A stretch of 12,608 nt of DNA, taken from Candidatus Sabulitectum sp. Lineage in GTDB: Bacteria; Fermentibacterota; Fermentibacteria; Fermentibacterales; JCC-6. Made by a program: the position numbers and the translations under genes. Under the pieces are notes generated by a model. The model saw nothing but the letters and a program-made list of their open reading frames with translations. It had not been told where the DNA came from and did not search any database. Below, piece by piece: positions 1-7,047 of this stretch. Position 1 is the stretch's first letter. Each line of letters begins with the position of its first letter. Location of the stretch: positions 1 to 12,608 of the forward strand of contig JAOZRM010000081.1 in assembly GCA_029940175.1 (NCBI GenBank), read 5' to 3'.

Positions 1-335
1 TTCACGGCAGATCCCATGGATTCAAATTCAATCTTGTCCAGGGACTCCAGCAGAGCTGTGTGAAAGCGGAACATCTCAGAAGAGAAACTTGCTCCAACAA
101 TACCACCATTGCCATAAGTGGACCCTATCTCTCCGGCGGTTGTACAGCCAACAACAGGGCAGGAGAAAGCTTCTTTCATGAACTCTGCAATCCTGGGAAG
201 GTCGTAATCTGCAGAACAGAAAAAGATCACTCCACCCATTTGATCCATCTGAAGGTTTCTCGCCAGTTCAGCAACTGCAGTCTGCTCATCTCCCGATGAA
301 ACTTCTGCTCTTTGTGTGTAGTTCCCACTTAACAT
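1..335 (-). CDS. FIST N-terminal sensory domain protein (partial, 3' end outside window)
   Basis: The minus strand is open from an ATG at 335 to the window edge, giving 111 residues of the N-terminus. The reading shows a hydrophobic strand with GVIFFCSADYDLP, then CPVVGCTTAGEIG and an SFSSEMF strand. This is the pattern of the FIST_N domain, in which a phenylalanine-rich strand is followed by the hallmark GCTTAGEI segment. FIST domains are predicted ligand sensors, often fused to or encoded beside histidine kinases, GGDEF proteins or chemotaxis components; the ligand here is unknown. The start at 335 is preferred because a G-rich AGGGTGGG lies just upstream. An in-frame ATG at 371 would add 12 residues and lacks a clear ribosome binding site. 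No stop separates the frame from about 456, so a rare-codon start cannot be fully excluded. The gene diverges from the metallo-hydrolase gene and has its own promoter at 446-474. Domain assignment is fairly confident; anything C-terminal is out of view. Confidence 0.75.
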   Translation of the reverse strand, partial: MLSGNYTQRAEVSSGDEQTAVAELARNLQMDQMGGVIFFCSADYDLPRIAEFMKEAFSCPVVGCTTAGEIGSTYGNGGIVGASFSSEMFRFHTALLESLDKIEFESMGSAV

Positions 336-445
336 GATACCCACCCTTCCCTGATTATCTAACCTGGACATTGCGTTGAACCACCATCCCCGGTTGGATA
401 CGAAACCAATGTTAAAAGCTTTGCCGGAAAGAGTGGTGTAGAATG

Positions 446-474
446 TTTATATGCTAAACTTAACTCGATGTCCA
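446..474 (-). promoter_or_regulatory. Sigma70-type promoter candidate for the FIST gene
   Basis: Read on the minus strand, TGGACA (474-469) is followed by a 17-nt spacer and TATAAA (451-446). Each box differs from the consensus at one position and the spacing is optimal. The predicted transcript start is near 439, about 100 nt upstream of the FIST start codon. Confidence 0.6.
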
Positions 475-584
475 TAAGGATGTTTACTTGACATGGCTGC
501 CTGAATGGATGCAATCATCACTTGACTCCAATGTTGGAGACCTGTAAAATTGTTTTTTGTGGATAAGGTTGCTGTAAGCTCTTT

Positions 585-613
585 TTCCTTCATTCACAAG
601 TGGATTTTATAAC
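585..613 (+). promoter_or_regulatory. Possible promoter of the metallo-hydrolase to lipoprotein gene series
   Basis: TATAAC at 608-613 is a good -10 box. The element 17 nt upstream, TTCCTT at 585-590, is a poor -35 box. The predicted start near 620 would leave a leader of about 37 nt before the ATG at 657. The call is weak and rests mainly on the -10 box and its position. Confidence 0.35.
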
Positions 614-656
614 ATCCGTCTCTGATTCAGATTGATACTTAAGAGGGGCAGGAAAA

Positions 657-1355
657 ATGAAAGTTGTTCAATTCAGATACGGTGTTGACAATCTGGGATA
701 TCTGTTGCACGGGGATGAATTTGCATTGGCGATTGACGGTGGCGCTGCAGAGGAGATAATGAACTATCTCAGCAGCAATGGGCTTAAACTGAAATTTGTG
801 ACTAATACCCACTCACATAGAGATCACACATGTGGCAACAGTGAACTCCTCAGGCTTAGCGGGGCCGAACTTATCAATGGGGAAGACCTTGGTCGAACAA
901 CGAAAATAGAGCTGGAAGGTGAATCCATAAGAGTAATGCATACACCGGGTCATACTGCTGATTCTGTCTGTTTCAGTTGCGGCAATGTTCTTATAGCCGG
1001 GGATACTCTGTTCAATGGAAAAGTAGGTCGATGCTTTACCGGAGATTTCAGGGGATTCTTTCAGTCTATCAAGAGGATTCTGGCACTTCCAGTATCTACT
1101 GTTCTGTATGCTGGTCACGATTATGTTCTGGAGTACCTTGATACTGCTGCAAAGCTGGAACCGGACGACACATTTATAGGAAATTACAGAGAGAGGTACA
1201 ATCCTGATCTGGTCCGAGCAACCCTTGAAGAAGAAATCAGGGTAGATCCATTCCTCCGATTCAATGAGCCTGAAATTGTCAACATGCTCAAAGATAAGGG
1301 GCTTCCTGTGGGTACGGAATTTGATAGATTCAGGTCGATAATGTCACTAATGTGA
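657..1355 (+). CDS. Glyoxalase II-like metallo-beta-lactamase-fold hydrolase
   Basis: This 232-residue protein has a complete MBL-fold metal site: H52-x-H54-x-D56-H57 (THSHRDH), H99 in TPGHT, D116 in AGDTLF and H154 in AGHDY. These are the ligands of a dinuclear zinc or iron centre. The C-terminal part, with NPDLV around residue 186 and DPFLRFNEPEIV near 203-214, resembles the helical domain of hydroxyacylglutathione hydrolases (GloB). It likely hydrolyses a thioester such as S-lactoylglutathione or an analogue in the cytoplasm; whether this organism uses glutathione is unknown. The ATG is preceded by an AGGGGCAGGA-type ribosome binding site. The next gene starts 10 nt after the stop, suggesting cotranscription. 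Fold and catalytic site are certain; the substrate is inferred. Confidence 0.85.
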   Translation: MKVVQFRYGVDNLGYLLHGDEFALAIDGGAAEEIMNYLSSNGLKLKFVTNTHSHRDHTCGNSELLRLSGAELINGEDLGRTTKIELEGESIRVMHTPGHTADSVCFSCGNVLIAGDTLFNGKVGRCFTGDFRGFFQSIKRILALPVSTVLYAGHDYVLEYLDTAAKLEPDDTFIGNYRERYNPDLVRATLEEEIRVDPFLRFNEPEIVNMLKDKGLPVGTEFDRFRSIMSLM

Positions 1356-1365
1356 AGGCGCTCAA

Positions 1366-1944
1366 ATGATTAAAACTACCCCCTCGCGGGAAGACGCATT
1401 TGCTCTTCTGAGAGAGTACAATTCAAGTGAATCACTAATTAAGCATGCATTTTCAGTAGAAGCTGTTATGCGTTACATGGCAGAGAAATGGGGAGAAGAC
1501 CCGGACAAGTGGGGAGTGATCGGTCTGATACACGATCTGGACTACGAAATGTTTCCTGACCAGCACTGCACCAAGACCCGTGAGATCCTTGAAGAAAGAG
1601 ACTGGCCTGAGGATTATGTCAGAGCAGTTGTTTCTCATGCCTGGGGTATCTGCAGTGATGTCAAACCTGAATCTATAATGGAAAAGTACCTATATGCTAT
1701 TGATGAGCTTACCGGGCTGGTCACCGCCTGCGTACTTGTCCGGCCTTCCCGAAGTCTTATGGACCTGAAAGTAAAATCCGTTAAAAAGAAGTGGAAGAAC
1801 AAGCATTTTGCTGCAGGTGCCAACCGCGAGGTGATAGAGAATGGAGCTGTCATGCTGGGTGTTGAAATACCAGAGTTAATACAGGATGTAATAGACGGCA
1901 TGAGAACTGTTGCAGCGGAAATAGGGCTGGCAGGGAGTAGCTGA
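1366..1944 (+). CDS. HD-domain metal-dependent phosphohydrolase
   Basis: The 192-residue protein carries the HD-superfamily residues: H27 (KHAFSVE), the H56-D57 pair (LIHDLDYE), H91 (VVSHAWG) and D113 (YAIDELTG). Such proteins are cytoplasmic metal-dependent phosphohydrolases that act on nucleotides or related phosphoesters. Here the HD domain makes up nearly the whole protein and no RelA/SpoT, GAF or response regulator domain is attached. The family is widespread and mostly uncharacterised, so no substrate is given. Its TGA stop overlaps the ATG of the following DUF554 gene by one base, a sign of translational coupling. Family call is confident, function is not. Confidence 0.85.
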   Translation: MIKTTPSREDAFALLREYNSSESLIKHAFSVEAVMRYMAEKWGEDPDKWGVIGLIHDLDYEMFPDQHCTKTREILEERDWPEDYVRAVVSHAWGICSDVKPESIMEKYLYAIDELTGLVTACVLVRPSRSLMDLKVKSVKKKWKNKHFAAGANREVIENGAVMLGVEIPELIQDVIDGMRTVAAEIGLAGSS

Positions 1945-2648
1945 TGACCGGTACTCTTGTAAATACTGCAACAGTACTCGCAGGCGGGATACTGGGTTCT
2001 CTTCTTGGCTCCGGGCTGTCTGAGCGAATCAGAGAGACTGTGATGACTGGAATGAGCCTTGTTGTAATTGCTCTTGGCGTGAAGATGGCCCTTGAAACCT
2101 CCAACATACTCATAGTGCTGGGGAGTATCACCGTTGGTGGGATTATCGGGGAGTTATTACGTTTGCAGCGGCATCTGGATTATATCGGCGCATGGCTGGA
2201 ACGATTAACATCGAGATATCCTTTCCTGAACAGAGGCAGCTTCAGCCAGGGGTTTGTTACAGCCTGTCTAGTGTTCTGCGTGGGTCCCATGACCATTCTG
2301 GGATCAATTCAGGATGGTCTTTCCGGAGACAGTTCACTTCTAATGGTAAAGAGTGTTCTCGATGGATTTACCGCAGTAGCATTTGCCAGTGTGATGGGCA
2401 TGGGAGTTGCTTTTTCCGCGCTTGTTGTTTTGATCGTGCAGGGTTCCTTAACCCTTGGTTCATCTCTTTTTAATCAGGTTCTGTCCCAGGCAATGATCTC
2501 TGAATTGACAGCCACCGGTGGGGTAATTATGCTGGGAATTGCTATTCACATGCTTGAATTGAAGAGGATCAGGCTGGCTAATTTTCTTCCCGCATTGGTT
2601 ATCGCTCCCCTGATCGTCTGGATTTCGGGTATAATTCAGGGGTGGTGA
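1944..2648 (+). CDS. DUF554 (YqgA/YdfK-like) integral membrane protein
   Basis: The 234-residue, strongly hydrophobic protein has about six to seven predicted membrane segments. It contains the DUF554 hallmark around residues 110-129, FCVGPMTILGSIQDGLSGD, where Gly and Pro lie at a membrane segment end next to a small-residue loop. The N-terminal GTLVNTATVLAGGILGSLLG is also typical of the family. Members such as E. coli YqgA and B. subtilis YdfK sit in the inner membrane and have no established function; a transport role is often supposed. Length is normal. The ATG overlaps the TGA of the HD gene (ATGA), so the two are translationally coupled. Confidence 0.88.
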   Translation: MTGTLVNTATVLAGGILGSLLGSGLSERIRETVMTGMSLVVIALGVKMALETSNILIVLGSITVGGIIGELLRLQRHLDYIGAWLERLTSRYPFLNRGSFSQGFVTACLVFCVGPMTILGSIQDGLSGDSSLLMVKSVLDGFTAVAFASVMGMGVAFSALVVLIVQGSLTLGSSLFNQVLSQAMISELTATGGVIMLGIAIHMLELKRIRLANFLPALVIAPLIVWISGIIQGW

Positions 2649-2700
2649 TCGCATGGTTCGTGGAGCAGTTCATGTTTAAGTTTAGGAGAAAAGAGTTCTT

Positions 2701-3468
2701 TTGAACAAAATTGTTTTCTTTATTGTACTGGCAGTGGTTGGAGCAGGCCTGGGATTCCTCTCAGGTATTGTATCCGCACCCATGGTGTTCGACACCCCGG
2801 TGTTTATTTCATCCATGGGGGTCTCTGCCGCCCCGGTGACAGTACCTGATGTTCTGGGAATCACCCGGGCAGAAGCTCAGAGAATTATTGAAGGCGGTAA
2901 CCTGGTTCTTGCCGGGGAGTGGACTGAGTACGGTAATTTTGAGACCATGGGGATGGTTGTAAGACAGGATCCACCTGCTGGAACTCAGGTACCTCGGGGA
3001 GCTCCGATTAATATTTTCTGGAATGTAGGACCACTCTTCAGACCGTTCTATCCTGATTCTCTGGTGGGTCTTTCAGCCAGTAGAGCGGAAGAAAAAATTG
3101 CAGACTGGCAGCTTTACACTGCAGGCAGAACAAGAATCCCACACCCGTCTATTCCTGAAGGAGAGGTAATTGCTGTTGCTCCCTGGTTTTCTGACAGTAT
3201 TTCAGTCAGGCGTCCCGTACGGTTGCTGATCTCGTCCGGCTGGACAGGAATACCTGTACTTACCGGACTCATGGTTGCGGAAGCAGAGAGCATTCTTGTT
3301 TCCAGAAGACTGGTAATGGAGATCGTCGAAGAACGACCGGTAACAGATATTCTTAAAGAAGGTACTATTCTGGAGCAATTCCCTTATTCCGGAAGTAATT
3401 ACAGTTCAGGTGATACAGTCTCTGTTGTTACCGGTGCCATTGGTGCTGGTGGCTGGGGGGAATGGTAA
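2701..3468 (+). CDS. Membrane-anchored protein with three PASTA domains (N-terminus uncertain)
   Basis: From the TTG at 2701 this reads as 255 residues. A hydrophobic anchor or signal at 4-26 is followed by three PASTA repeats: about 46-111 (VTVPDVLGITRAEAQ to the DPPAGTQVPRGAPINI end), 114-180 (FYPDSLVGLSASRAE to RRPVRLLISSG) and 181-250 (TGIPVLTGLMVAEAE to SGDTVSVVTG). PASTA domains bind peptidoglycan or muropeptides and are usually found on PknB-type kinases or penicillin-binding proteins; this protein has neither enzyme domain. The TTG start is doubtful: AGGAG at 2684-2688 is 12 nt away. By contrast an ATG at 2672 with a well-placed GGAG (2662-2665) opens a frame that stops at 2704 and would join this gene by a -1 shift at 2699-2701. 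The stop TAA overlaps the ATG of rpe. Confidence 0.8.
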   Translation: MNKIVFFIVLAVVGAGLGFLSGIVSAPMVFDTPVFISSMGVSAAPVTVPDVLGITRAEAQRIIEGGNLVLAGEWTEYGNFETMGMVVRQDPPAGTQVPRGAPINIFWNVGPLFRPFYPDSLVGLSASRAEEKIADWQLYTAGRTRIPHPSIPEGEVIAVAPWFSDSISVRRPVRLLISSGWTGIPVLTGLMVAEAESILVSRRLVMEIVEERPVTDILKEGTILEQFPYSGSNYSSGDTVSVVTGAIGAGGWGEW

Positions 3469-4124
3469 TGAATCGAGCTATTGTTGCACCATCAATTCTG
3501 GGATGCGATCATGGAGATCTGGCCAGTGCCTCACTGGAGTTGGAAAAAAATGGAGCTGACTGGATACATCTTGATGTTATGGATGGTGTTTTTGTGCCGG
3601 TTCTTACTTTTGGTGCAGGAGTCGCCAGGTCGATCTCTTCCACTGTTTCCATTCCTGTTGATGCCCATCTTATGGTGGATCGTCCTGCGGAGCTCATTGA
3701 CGCTTTCGCAAAAGCCGGCTGCCGTTACATTACAGTTCACCCTGAATCTTCAGAGACGCATATCCACCGGGTTCTTGGAAGAATAAGAGAACTTGGTTGT
3801 TCTCCAGGGCTGGCCCTTAACCCTGCAACACCACCAGAGATTGTGCAGTGGGTTGCCGGGCTGATTGACCTTGTTCTGATAATGACGGTGAATCCCGGTT
3901 ATGGCGGGCAGAGACACATATCTGCCATGCACGAGAAAATTACTAGTGTTCGAAAAATTCTGGATAATGCCGGTCGTGAAGATGTTTTGATCTCCGTTGA
4001 TGGAGGAGTTGACTCTTCCAATGCAGTGAAACTTGTTCAGGCAGGAGCTTCTGTTCTAGTGAGTGGATCATACATAACCTCATCATCCAACCGTGGTCGG
4101 GCCATAAGCTCTTTGAAGGTGTAA
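3468..4124 (+). CDS. rpe: Ribulose-phosphate 3-epimerase
   Basis: This cytoplasmic enzyme interconverts ribulose 5-phosphate and xylulose 5-phosphate in the pentose phosphate pathway. The 218-residue TIM barrel shows APSIL at the N-terminus, the metal ligands H34 and D36 in HLDVMDG, H67 in DAHLMV and D178 in SVDGGV, and the phosphate-binding VNPGYGGQ at 141-148. I chose the ATG at 3468, which forms TAATG with the upstream stop and has a G-run at 3455-3460 at proper distance. An ATG two codons earlier (3462) has no room for a ribosome binding site. Length matches the family. Overlap with the PASTA gene implies coupled translation. Confidence 0.95.
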   Translation: MNRAIVAPSILGCDHGDLASASLELEKNGADWIHLDVMDGVFVPVLTFGAGVARSISSTVSIPVDAHLMVDRPAELIDAFAKAGCRYITVHPESSETHIHRVLGRIRELGCSPGLALNPATPPEIVQWVAGLIDLVLIMTVNPGYGGQRHISAMHEKITSVRKILDNAGREDVLISVDGGVDSSNAVKLVQAGASVLVSGSYITSSSNRGRAISSLKV

Positions 4125-4126
4125 CT

Positions 4127-4450
4127 ATGAAAAAGACACTGATCATATCTCTTGCTATTTTTATTCTCACCACTTTGTTTTCCATGGCTTGCGGTACAAC
4201 AACTTCCAATATAGACAGAATTCAGGAAAGAGTTGATAAGAACAAATGCAGAATGAACCGGGAAGATCTTATCTATCATATCCAGGATCTGGAATATTTG
4301 CATGATACTACATACATTGAGATTCCACAGGCTCTTGTCGATGATTCTCTTCTTTCTTGCCCGGCTACCGGGGAACTTTACCTGCTGGAAGCAGACGGTG
4401 ATGACAGAATGATCATCTGCCCGACAGGTCATGGAGATTCTTCTTTATAG
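4127..4450 (+). CDS. Small predicted lipoprotein with a C-terminal pseudopilin-like Cys pair
   Basis: The 107-residue product has a lipoprotein signal peptide: MKK, a hydrophobic core and the lipobox FSMAC with lipidated C22. The mature part has a charged helix around 28-58, then a short domain with CPATGELYLLEADGDD and CPTGHGD. Two cysteines frame a beta hairpin, a pattern reminiscent of the C-terminal CP-GG-Y ... C-HG motif of some pseudopilin or ComGC-like proteins, but there is no pilin N-terminus. I do not recognise the family and give no function. It starts 2 nt after the rpe stop, with AAGG as ribosome binding site, so it belongs to the upstream operon. It ends 7 nt before the ffh promoter. 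Confidence 0.75.
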   Translation: MKKTLIISLAIFILTTLFSMACGTTTSNIDRIQERVDKNKCRMNREDLIYHIQDLEYLHDTTYIEIPQALVDDSLLSCPATGELYLLEADGDDRMIICPTGHGDSSL

Positions 4451-4457
4451 TGCTCTT

Positions 4458-4485
4458 TTGACAGTTGCATTATTTTTGTTATAAT
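4458..4485 (+). promoter_or_regulatory. Near-consensus sigma70-type promoter of the ffh-rpsP-trmD-rplS operon
   Basis: TTGACA (4458-4463) and TATAAT (4480-4485) are both perfect consensus boxes with a 16-nt spacer. This is the strongest promoter in the window and fits an operon for signal recognition particle and ribosomal proteins. Transcription is predicted to start near 4491-4493, leaving a leader of about 85 nt before the ffh start. Confidence 0.85.
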
Positions 4486-4497
4486 TGCTTGACTTTA

Positions 4498-4518
4498 CAG
4501 GGGGCTTCGTGCGCCCTG
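4498..4518 (+). promoter_or_regulatory. Hairpin at the extreme 5' end of the ffh mRNA leader
   Basis: CAGGG pairs with CCCTG and an inner GC with GC, interrupted by one G-G mismatch; the apical loop is TTCGT. It would begin within about 7 nt of the predicted transcript start. There is no U-tract after it, so it is not an intrinsic terminator. A role in mRNA stability or autoregulation is possible but unproven. Confidence 0.45.
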
Positions 4519-4576
4519 TTGAGGTAGTGTAATTGGGTCTAACGACATTTTAATGCCACAAAAGGAGTGCTCGTAC

Positions 4577-5890
4577 TTGTTTGATAAACTTGCGGATCGG
4601 CTAGGGCAGACATTCAAGAACCTTTCAGGAAGAGGGGTTCTCTCAGAAAGTAACATCAGTGATGCCATGCGGGAGATACGAAGAGCACTTCTGGAGGCTG
4701 ATGTAAACTTCAAGGTTGCGAAAAAATTTGTGGCTGAAGTTACTGAGGAAGCCCTGGGTGAAAAGGTTCTTAAGAGCCTGTCTCCCGGACAGCAGGTTGT
4801 TAAGATTGTTAACGACAAGATAGTGGAGCTTCTTGGAACTACTGCAGAGAGACTTGTTTTTACCGGCAAACCACCCCATGTAATTCTTCTTCTGGGCCTT
4901 CAGGGATCAGGAAAAACAACAACTGCTGCCAGACTTGCATACCTCCTGCAGAAGAAGCACAACCGTAAGTGTATGGTTGTTGCTGCTGATCTACAGAGAC
5001 CAGCGGCGATTGATCAGCTTGAGGTGATGGCAAAGAAGGCAGGGACCGCATTCTACTGTGACAGAAACCAGAAGGATCCTGCGGAGGTTGCCAGAGCTGC
5101 CATTCACAAAGCTTCACTTCAGTATAATGATGTAGTTATTGTTGATACAGCCGGAAGACTTCATGTTGACAGTGCTCTTATGGAGGAGTTGGAGAGGGTA
5201 AAGGCTGTCACTCATCCAGACGAGTCGCTTCTTGTTCTTGATGGTCTTTCCGGGCAGGATGCAGTTAATGTTGCTCTGGAATTCAATGAGCAGATCGGGT
5301 TTACGGGAGCTGTTCTCACAAAAATGGATGGTGATTCCAGAGGCGGAGCAGCTTTGTCATTCCGATCCGTAACCGGAAAACCAATAAAATTTATCGGTAT
5401 TGGTGAGAGCGTCAAGGGTCTGGAGGAATTCGATCCATCCAGAATGGCTGGAAGAATTCTTGGTATGGGCGATATTCTCGGCCTGGCTGAAAAAGCCCAG
5501 GAGATGTTTGATGAGAAAGAGGCTTCCAAGCTTCAGAAGAAGATCAAAAGCAACTCCTTCAATCTTGAGGATTTCAGGAAGGAACTTGTTAAAATAAAGA
5601 AAATGGGCTCTCTCAATGAATTGATGGCTATGCTTCCCAAGGGAATGCGTCCCGCAGGGGCAGATCTTGATTCTTCTCAGTTTACCCAGATGGAAGCCCT
5701 GATAAATTCCATGACCGCCAGGGAAAGAGAACGTCCTGAGATCATTAACGGGAGTAGAAGAAAGCGAATTGCAAAAGGCAGCGGTAGAAATGTCAGTGAT
5801 GTTAACCGGCTGTTGAAAGAATACAGAACCATGAAGAAGATGATGAAAAAAATGCGTACCAATAGAGGAATGGCAGCGTTGTTTCGATAG
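4577..5890 (+). CDS. ffh: Signal recognition particle GTPase Ffh (SRP54)
   Basis: Ffh binds 4.5S RNA and signal sequences of nascent proteins and delivers ribosomes to FtsY at the membrane. Order of domains: N-helical bundle (1-90), G domain with P-loop GLQGSGKT (107-114), DLQRP (138-142), DTAGR (190-194), TKMDG (248-252) and GIGE (274-277), then the M domain from about 290 with a Met-rich finger region and the RNA-binding SRRKRIAKGSG (393-403). The start is placed at TTG 4577: AAAGGAG at 4561-4567 lies 9 nt before it and the protein then begins FDKLADRL like typical Ffh. The ATG eight codons earlier (4553) has no ribosome binding site, and the AAAGGAG would lie within its coding part. Length 437 is normal. 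First gene of the operon. Confidence 0.97.
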   Translation: MFDKLADRLGQTFKNLSGRGVLSESNISDAMREIRRALLEADVNFKVAKKFVAEVTEEALGEKVLKSLSPGQQVVKIVNDKIVELLGTTAERLVFTGKPPHVILLLGLQGSGKTTTAARLAYLLQKKHNRKCMVVAADLQRPAAIDQLEVMAKKAGTAFYCDRNQKDPAEVARAAIHKASLQYNDVVIVDTAGRLHVDSALMEELERVKAVTHPDESLLVLDGLSGQDAVNVALEFNEQIGFTGAVLTKMDGDSRGGAALSFRSVTGKPIKFIGIGESVKGLEEFDPSRMAGRILGMGDILGLAEKAQEMFDEKEASKLQKKIKSNSFNLEDFRKELVKIKKMGSLNELMAMLPKGMRPAGADLDSSQFTQMEALINSMTARERERPEIINGSRRKRIAKGSGRNVSDVNRLLKEYRTMKKMMKKMRTNRGMAALFR

Positions 5891-5926
5891 CTGACGTCTT
5901 GTTGTACGCGAAACTGGAGGTGACGA

Positions 5927-6247
5927 TTGGTAAAGATCAGACTTAGAAGAATGGGTAGCGCCAAAACCCCATTCTACAGGATTGTAGCTGCTGATTCCCG
6001 CAGGGCAGTCAGTGGTAGCTTCATCGAGATACTCGGATACTACGATCCGCTCAGGAAGCCCCTGGAAATGAAAGTTGACGAGGGCAAGGTATTCAAGTGG
6101 CTTGGTAATGGTGCACAGCTTTCCGATACAATGAGAAGCCTGCTTCGCAAAACAGGTACTATGGCAAAATGGAGCCGTATACTGCAGGGCGAAGAAGGTA
6201 TTGTGCCGGAAACAGTATTCATCAAGGGTAAGAGTAGAAACTCATAG
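5927..6247 (+). CDS. rpsP: 30S ribosomal protein bS16
   Basis: The 106-residue protein begins VKIRLRRMGSAKTPFYRIVAADSR after the initiator, the conserved bS16 opening, and continues with LGYYDP and the KVFKWLGNGAQLSDT segment. bS16 binds 16S rRNA and is needed for assembly of the 30S body. Initiation is at TTG 5927, set by GGAGG at 5916-5920 with a 6-nt spacer; no ATG or GTG is available nearby. It lies 36 nt downstream of ffh, and the ffh-rpsP-khpA-rimM-trmD-rplS order is a classical conserved arrangement. Confidence 0.96.
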   Translation: MVKIRLRRMGSAKTPFYRIVAADSRRAVSGSFIEILGYYDPLRKPLEMKVDEGKVFKWLGNGAQLSDTMRSLLRKTGTMAKWSRILQGEEGIVPETVFIKGKSRNS

Positions 6248-6303
6248 TATTATTACTGTGAGTGAAGCAGTTACCCTAATAACTTCTAAAACCGGAGGAT
6301 GAA

Positions 6304-6534
6304 ATGAGAGAACTCGTTGAACACATGGCCCGCACCCTGGTTGAGAACCCTGATGGTGTATCTGTCGAGGAGACCACCCAGGAAGACATGACAGTTTACG
6401 AGCTCAGAGTCGAGGAAGCTGATCTCGGTCGAGTTATCGGCAAGGAAGGTCGTATTGCCAAGGCAATGCGAATGATAATTCGCTCGGCTGCAGCAAGACA
6501 TGGCCAGAAGGCCACAATAGAAATAATGGACTGA
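6304..6534 (+). CDS. khpA: KH-domain RNA-binding protein KhpA
   Basis: This 76-residue protein is a single KH domain with the RNA-contacting GxxG loop GKEG at 46-49 in LGRVIGKEGRIAKAMR. KhpA (YlqC family) is a small cytoplasmic RNA chaperone-like protein that in several bacteria pairs with KhpB/Jag. Its position between rpsP and rimM is the usual one. GGAGG at 6294-6298 precedes the ATG by 5 nt. The stop is 4 nt before the rimM start. Confidence 0.93.
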   Translation: MRELVEHMARTLVENPDGVSVEETTQEDMTVYELRVEEADLGRVIGKEGRIAKAMRMIIRSAAARHGQKATIEIMD

Positions 6535-6538
6535 ACTG

Positions 6539-7033
6539 ATGAAAAACAGAGTACTTTACGGTTACGTTGAAAGAACACATGGCCTTCGGGGTCGGATGAT
6601 CTTGAAGCTTTTCGTCTTTGGACCTGCGGAGCCTCTCGAGGAGGGGACAATTCTGTATGCTGGAGATCGTAGTCTTACGGTGGTCAGATCCAGAAAGAGG
6701 GACAATGAGCGAATTACCGTGGATTGCTCAGAAGTGTGGAAGAAAGCACAGGCTGCAGAACTCACAGGTGAATCCATTGAAGTAGACATTGATCGGGTAC
6801 TGAAATCCGGTTTTCCACTTCCTGTTTATGGATTTTCAGAGTTTACTATTATCTCTCACGGGAAGAAGTTTCCCATTGAGGAAGTTGAGTACAACAACTC
6901 AAACCCTCAATTGATCGTGAGAGGAGATGGAGGACTGTTTCCTGTTCCCCTGGTTCTTGCCCTTACAGGGCAGGTCGATTCGGCAGAAAGAACGATCACA
7001 GTTGATCTGCCGGAAGGACTGGAGGAAATATAG
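6539..7033 (+). CDS. rimM: 16S rRNA processing protein RimM
   Basis: The 164-residue protein assists late maturation of the 30S head around uS19. The N-terminal RimM barrel shows GYVERTHGLRG (8-18), the family signature of a Gly-rich HGLRG turn. A C-terminal PRC-barrel-like half follows from about residue 90 and ends with the typical hydrophobic strand and PEGLEEI tail. The central part is more diverged than in model organisms, but length and both ends fit. It starts 4 nt after khpA and is followed 14 nt later by trmD at the start chosen here. Confidence 0.92.
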   Translation: MKNRVLYGYVERTHGLRGRMILKLFVFGPAEPLEEGTILYAGDRSLTVVRSRKRDNERITVDCSEVWKKAQAAELTGESIEVDIDRVLKSGFPLPVYGFSEFTIISHGKKFPIEEVEYNNSNPQLIVRGDGGLFPVPLVLALTGQVDSAERTITVDLPEGLEEI

Positions 7034-7047
7034 AACCCACACTGAAA

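Larger units (their letters stand above)
336..656. other. Divergent intergenic region between the FIST gene and the metallo-hydrolase operon
   Basis: This 321-base gap separates two divergent genes. It holds a good minus-strand promoter candidate (446-474) and a weaker plus-strand one (585-613). If the minus promoter is used, the FIST mRNA would have a leader of about 100 nt; I could not match it to a riboswitch class. I see no tRNA, repeat array or convincing small gene here. Confidence 0.6.

Noticed and set aside
60..299. Plus-strand open frame at the left end as a gene
   Set aside because: It is antisense to the FIST-domain frame, has no ribosome binding site and shows no recognisable protein pattern.
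2702..2704. TGA after MFKFRRKEFF as a second selenocysteine codon
   Set aside because: The downstream PASTA frame is offset by one base, so reading through the TGA does not enter it; a frameshift or indel explains it better.
4498..4518. 4.5S RNA or intrinsic terminator upstream of ffh
   Set aside because: The hairpin is only 21 nt, lacks the conserved SRP RNA domain and has no U-tract; it lies within the predicted ffh leader.
4553..4576. ATG-initiated eight-codon extension of Ffh
   Set aside because: It has no ribosome binding site, and the good AAAGGAG lies inside it at proper distance from the TTG at 4577.
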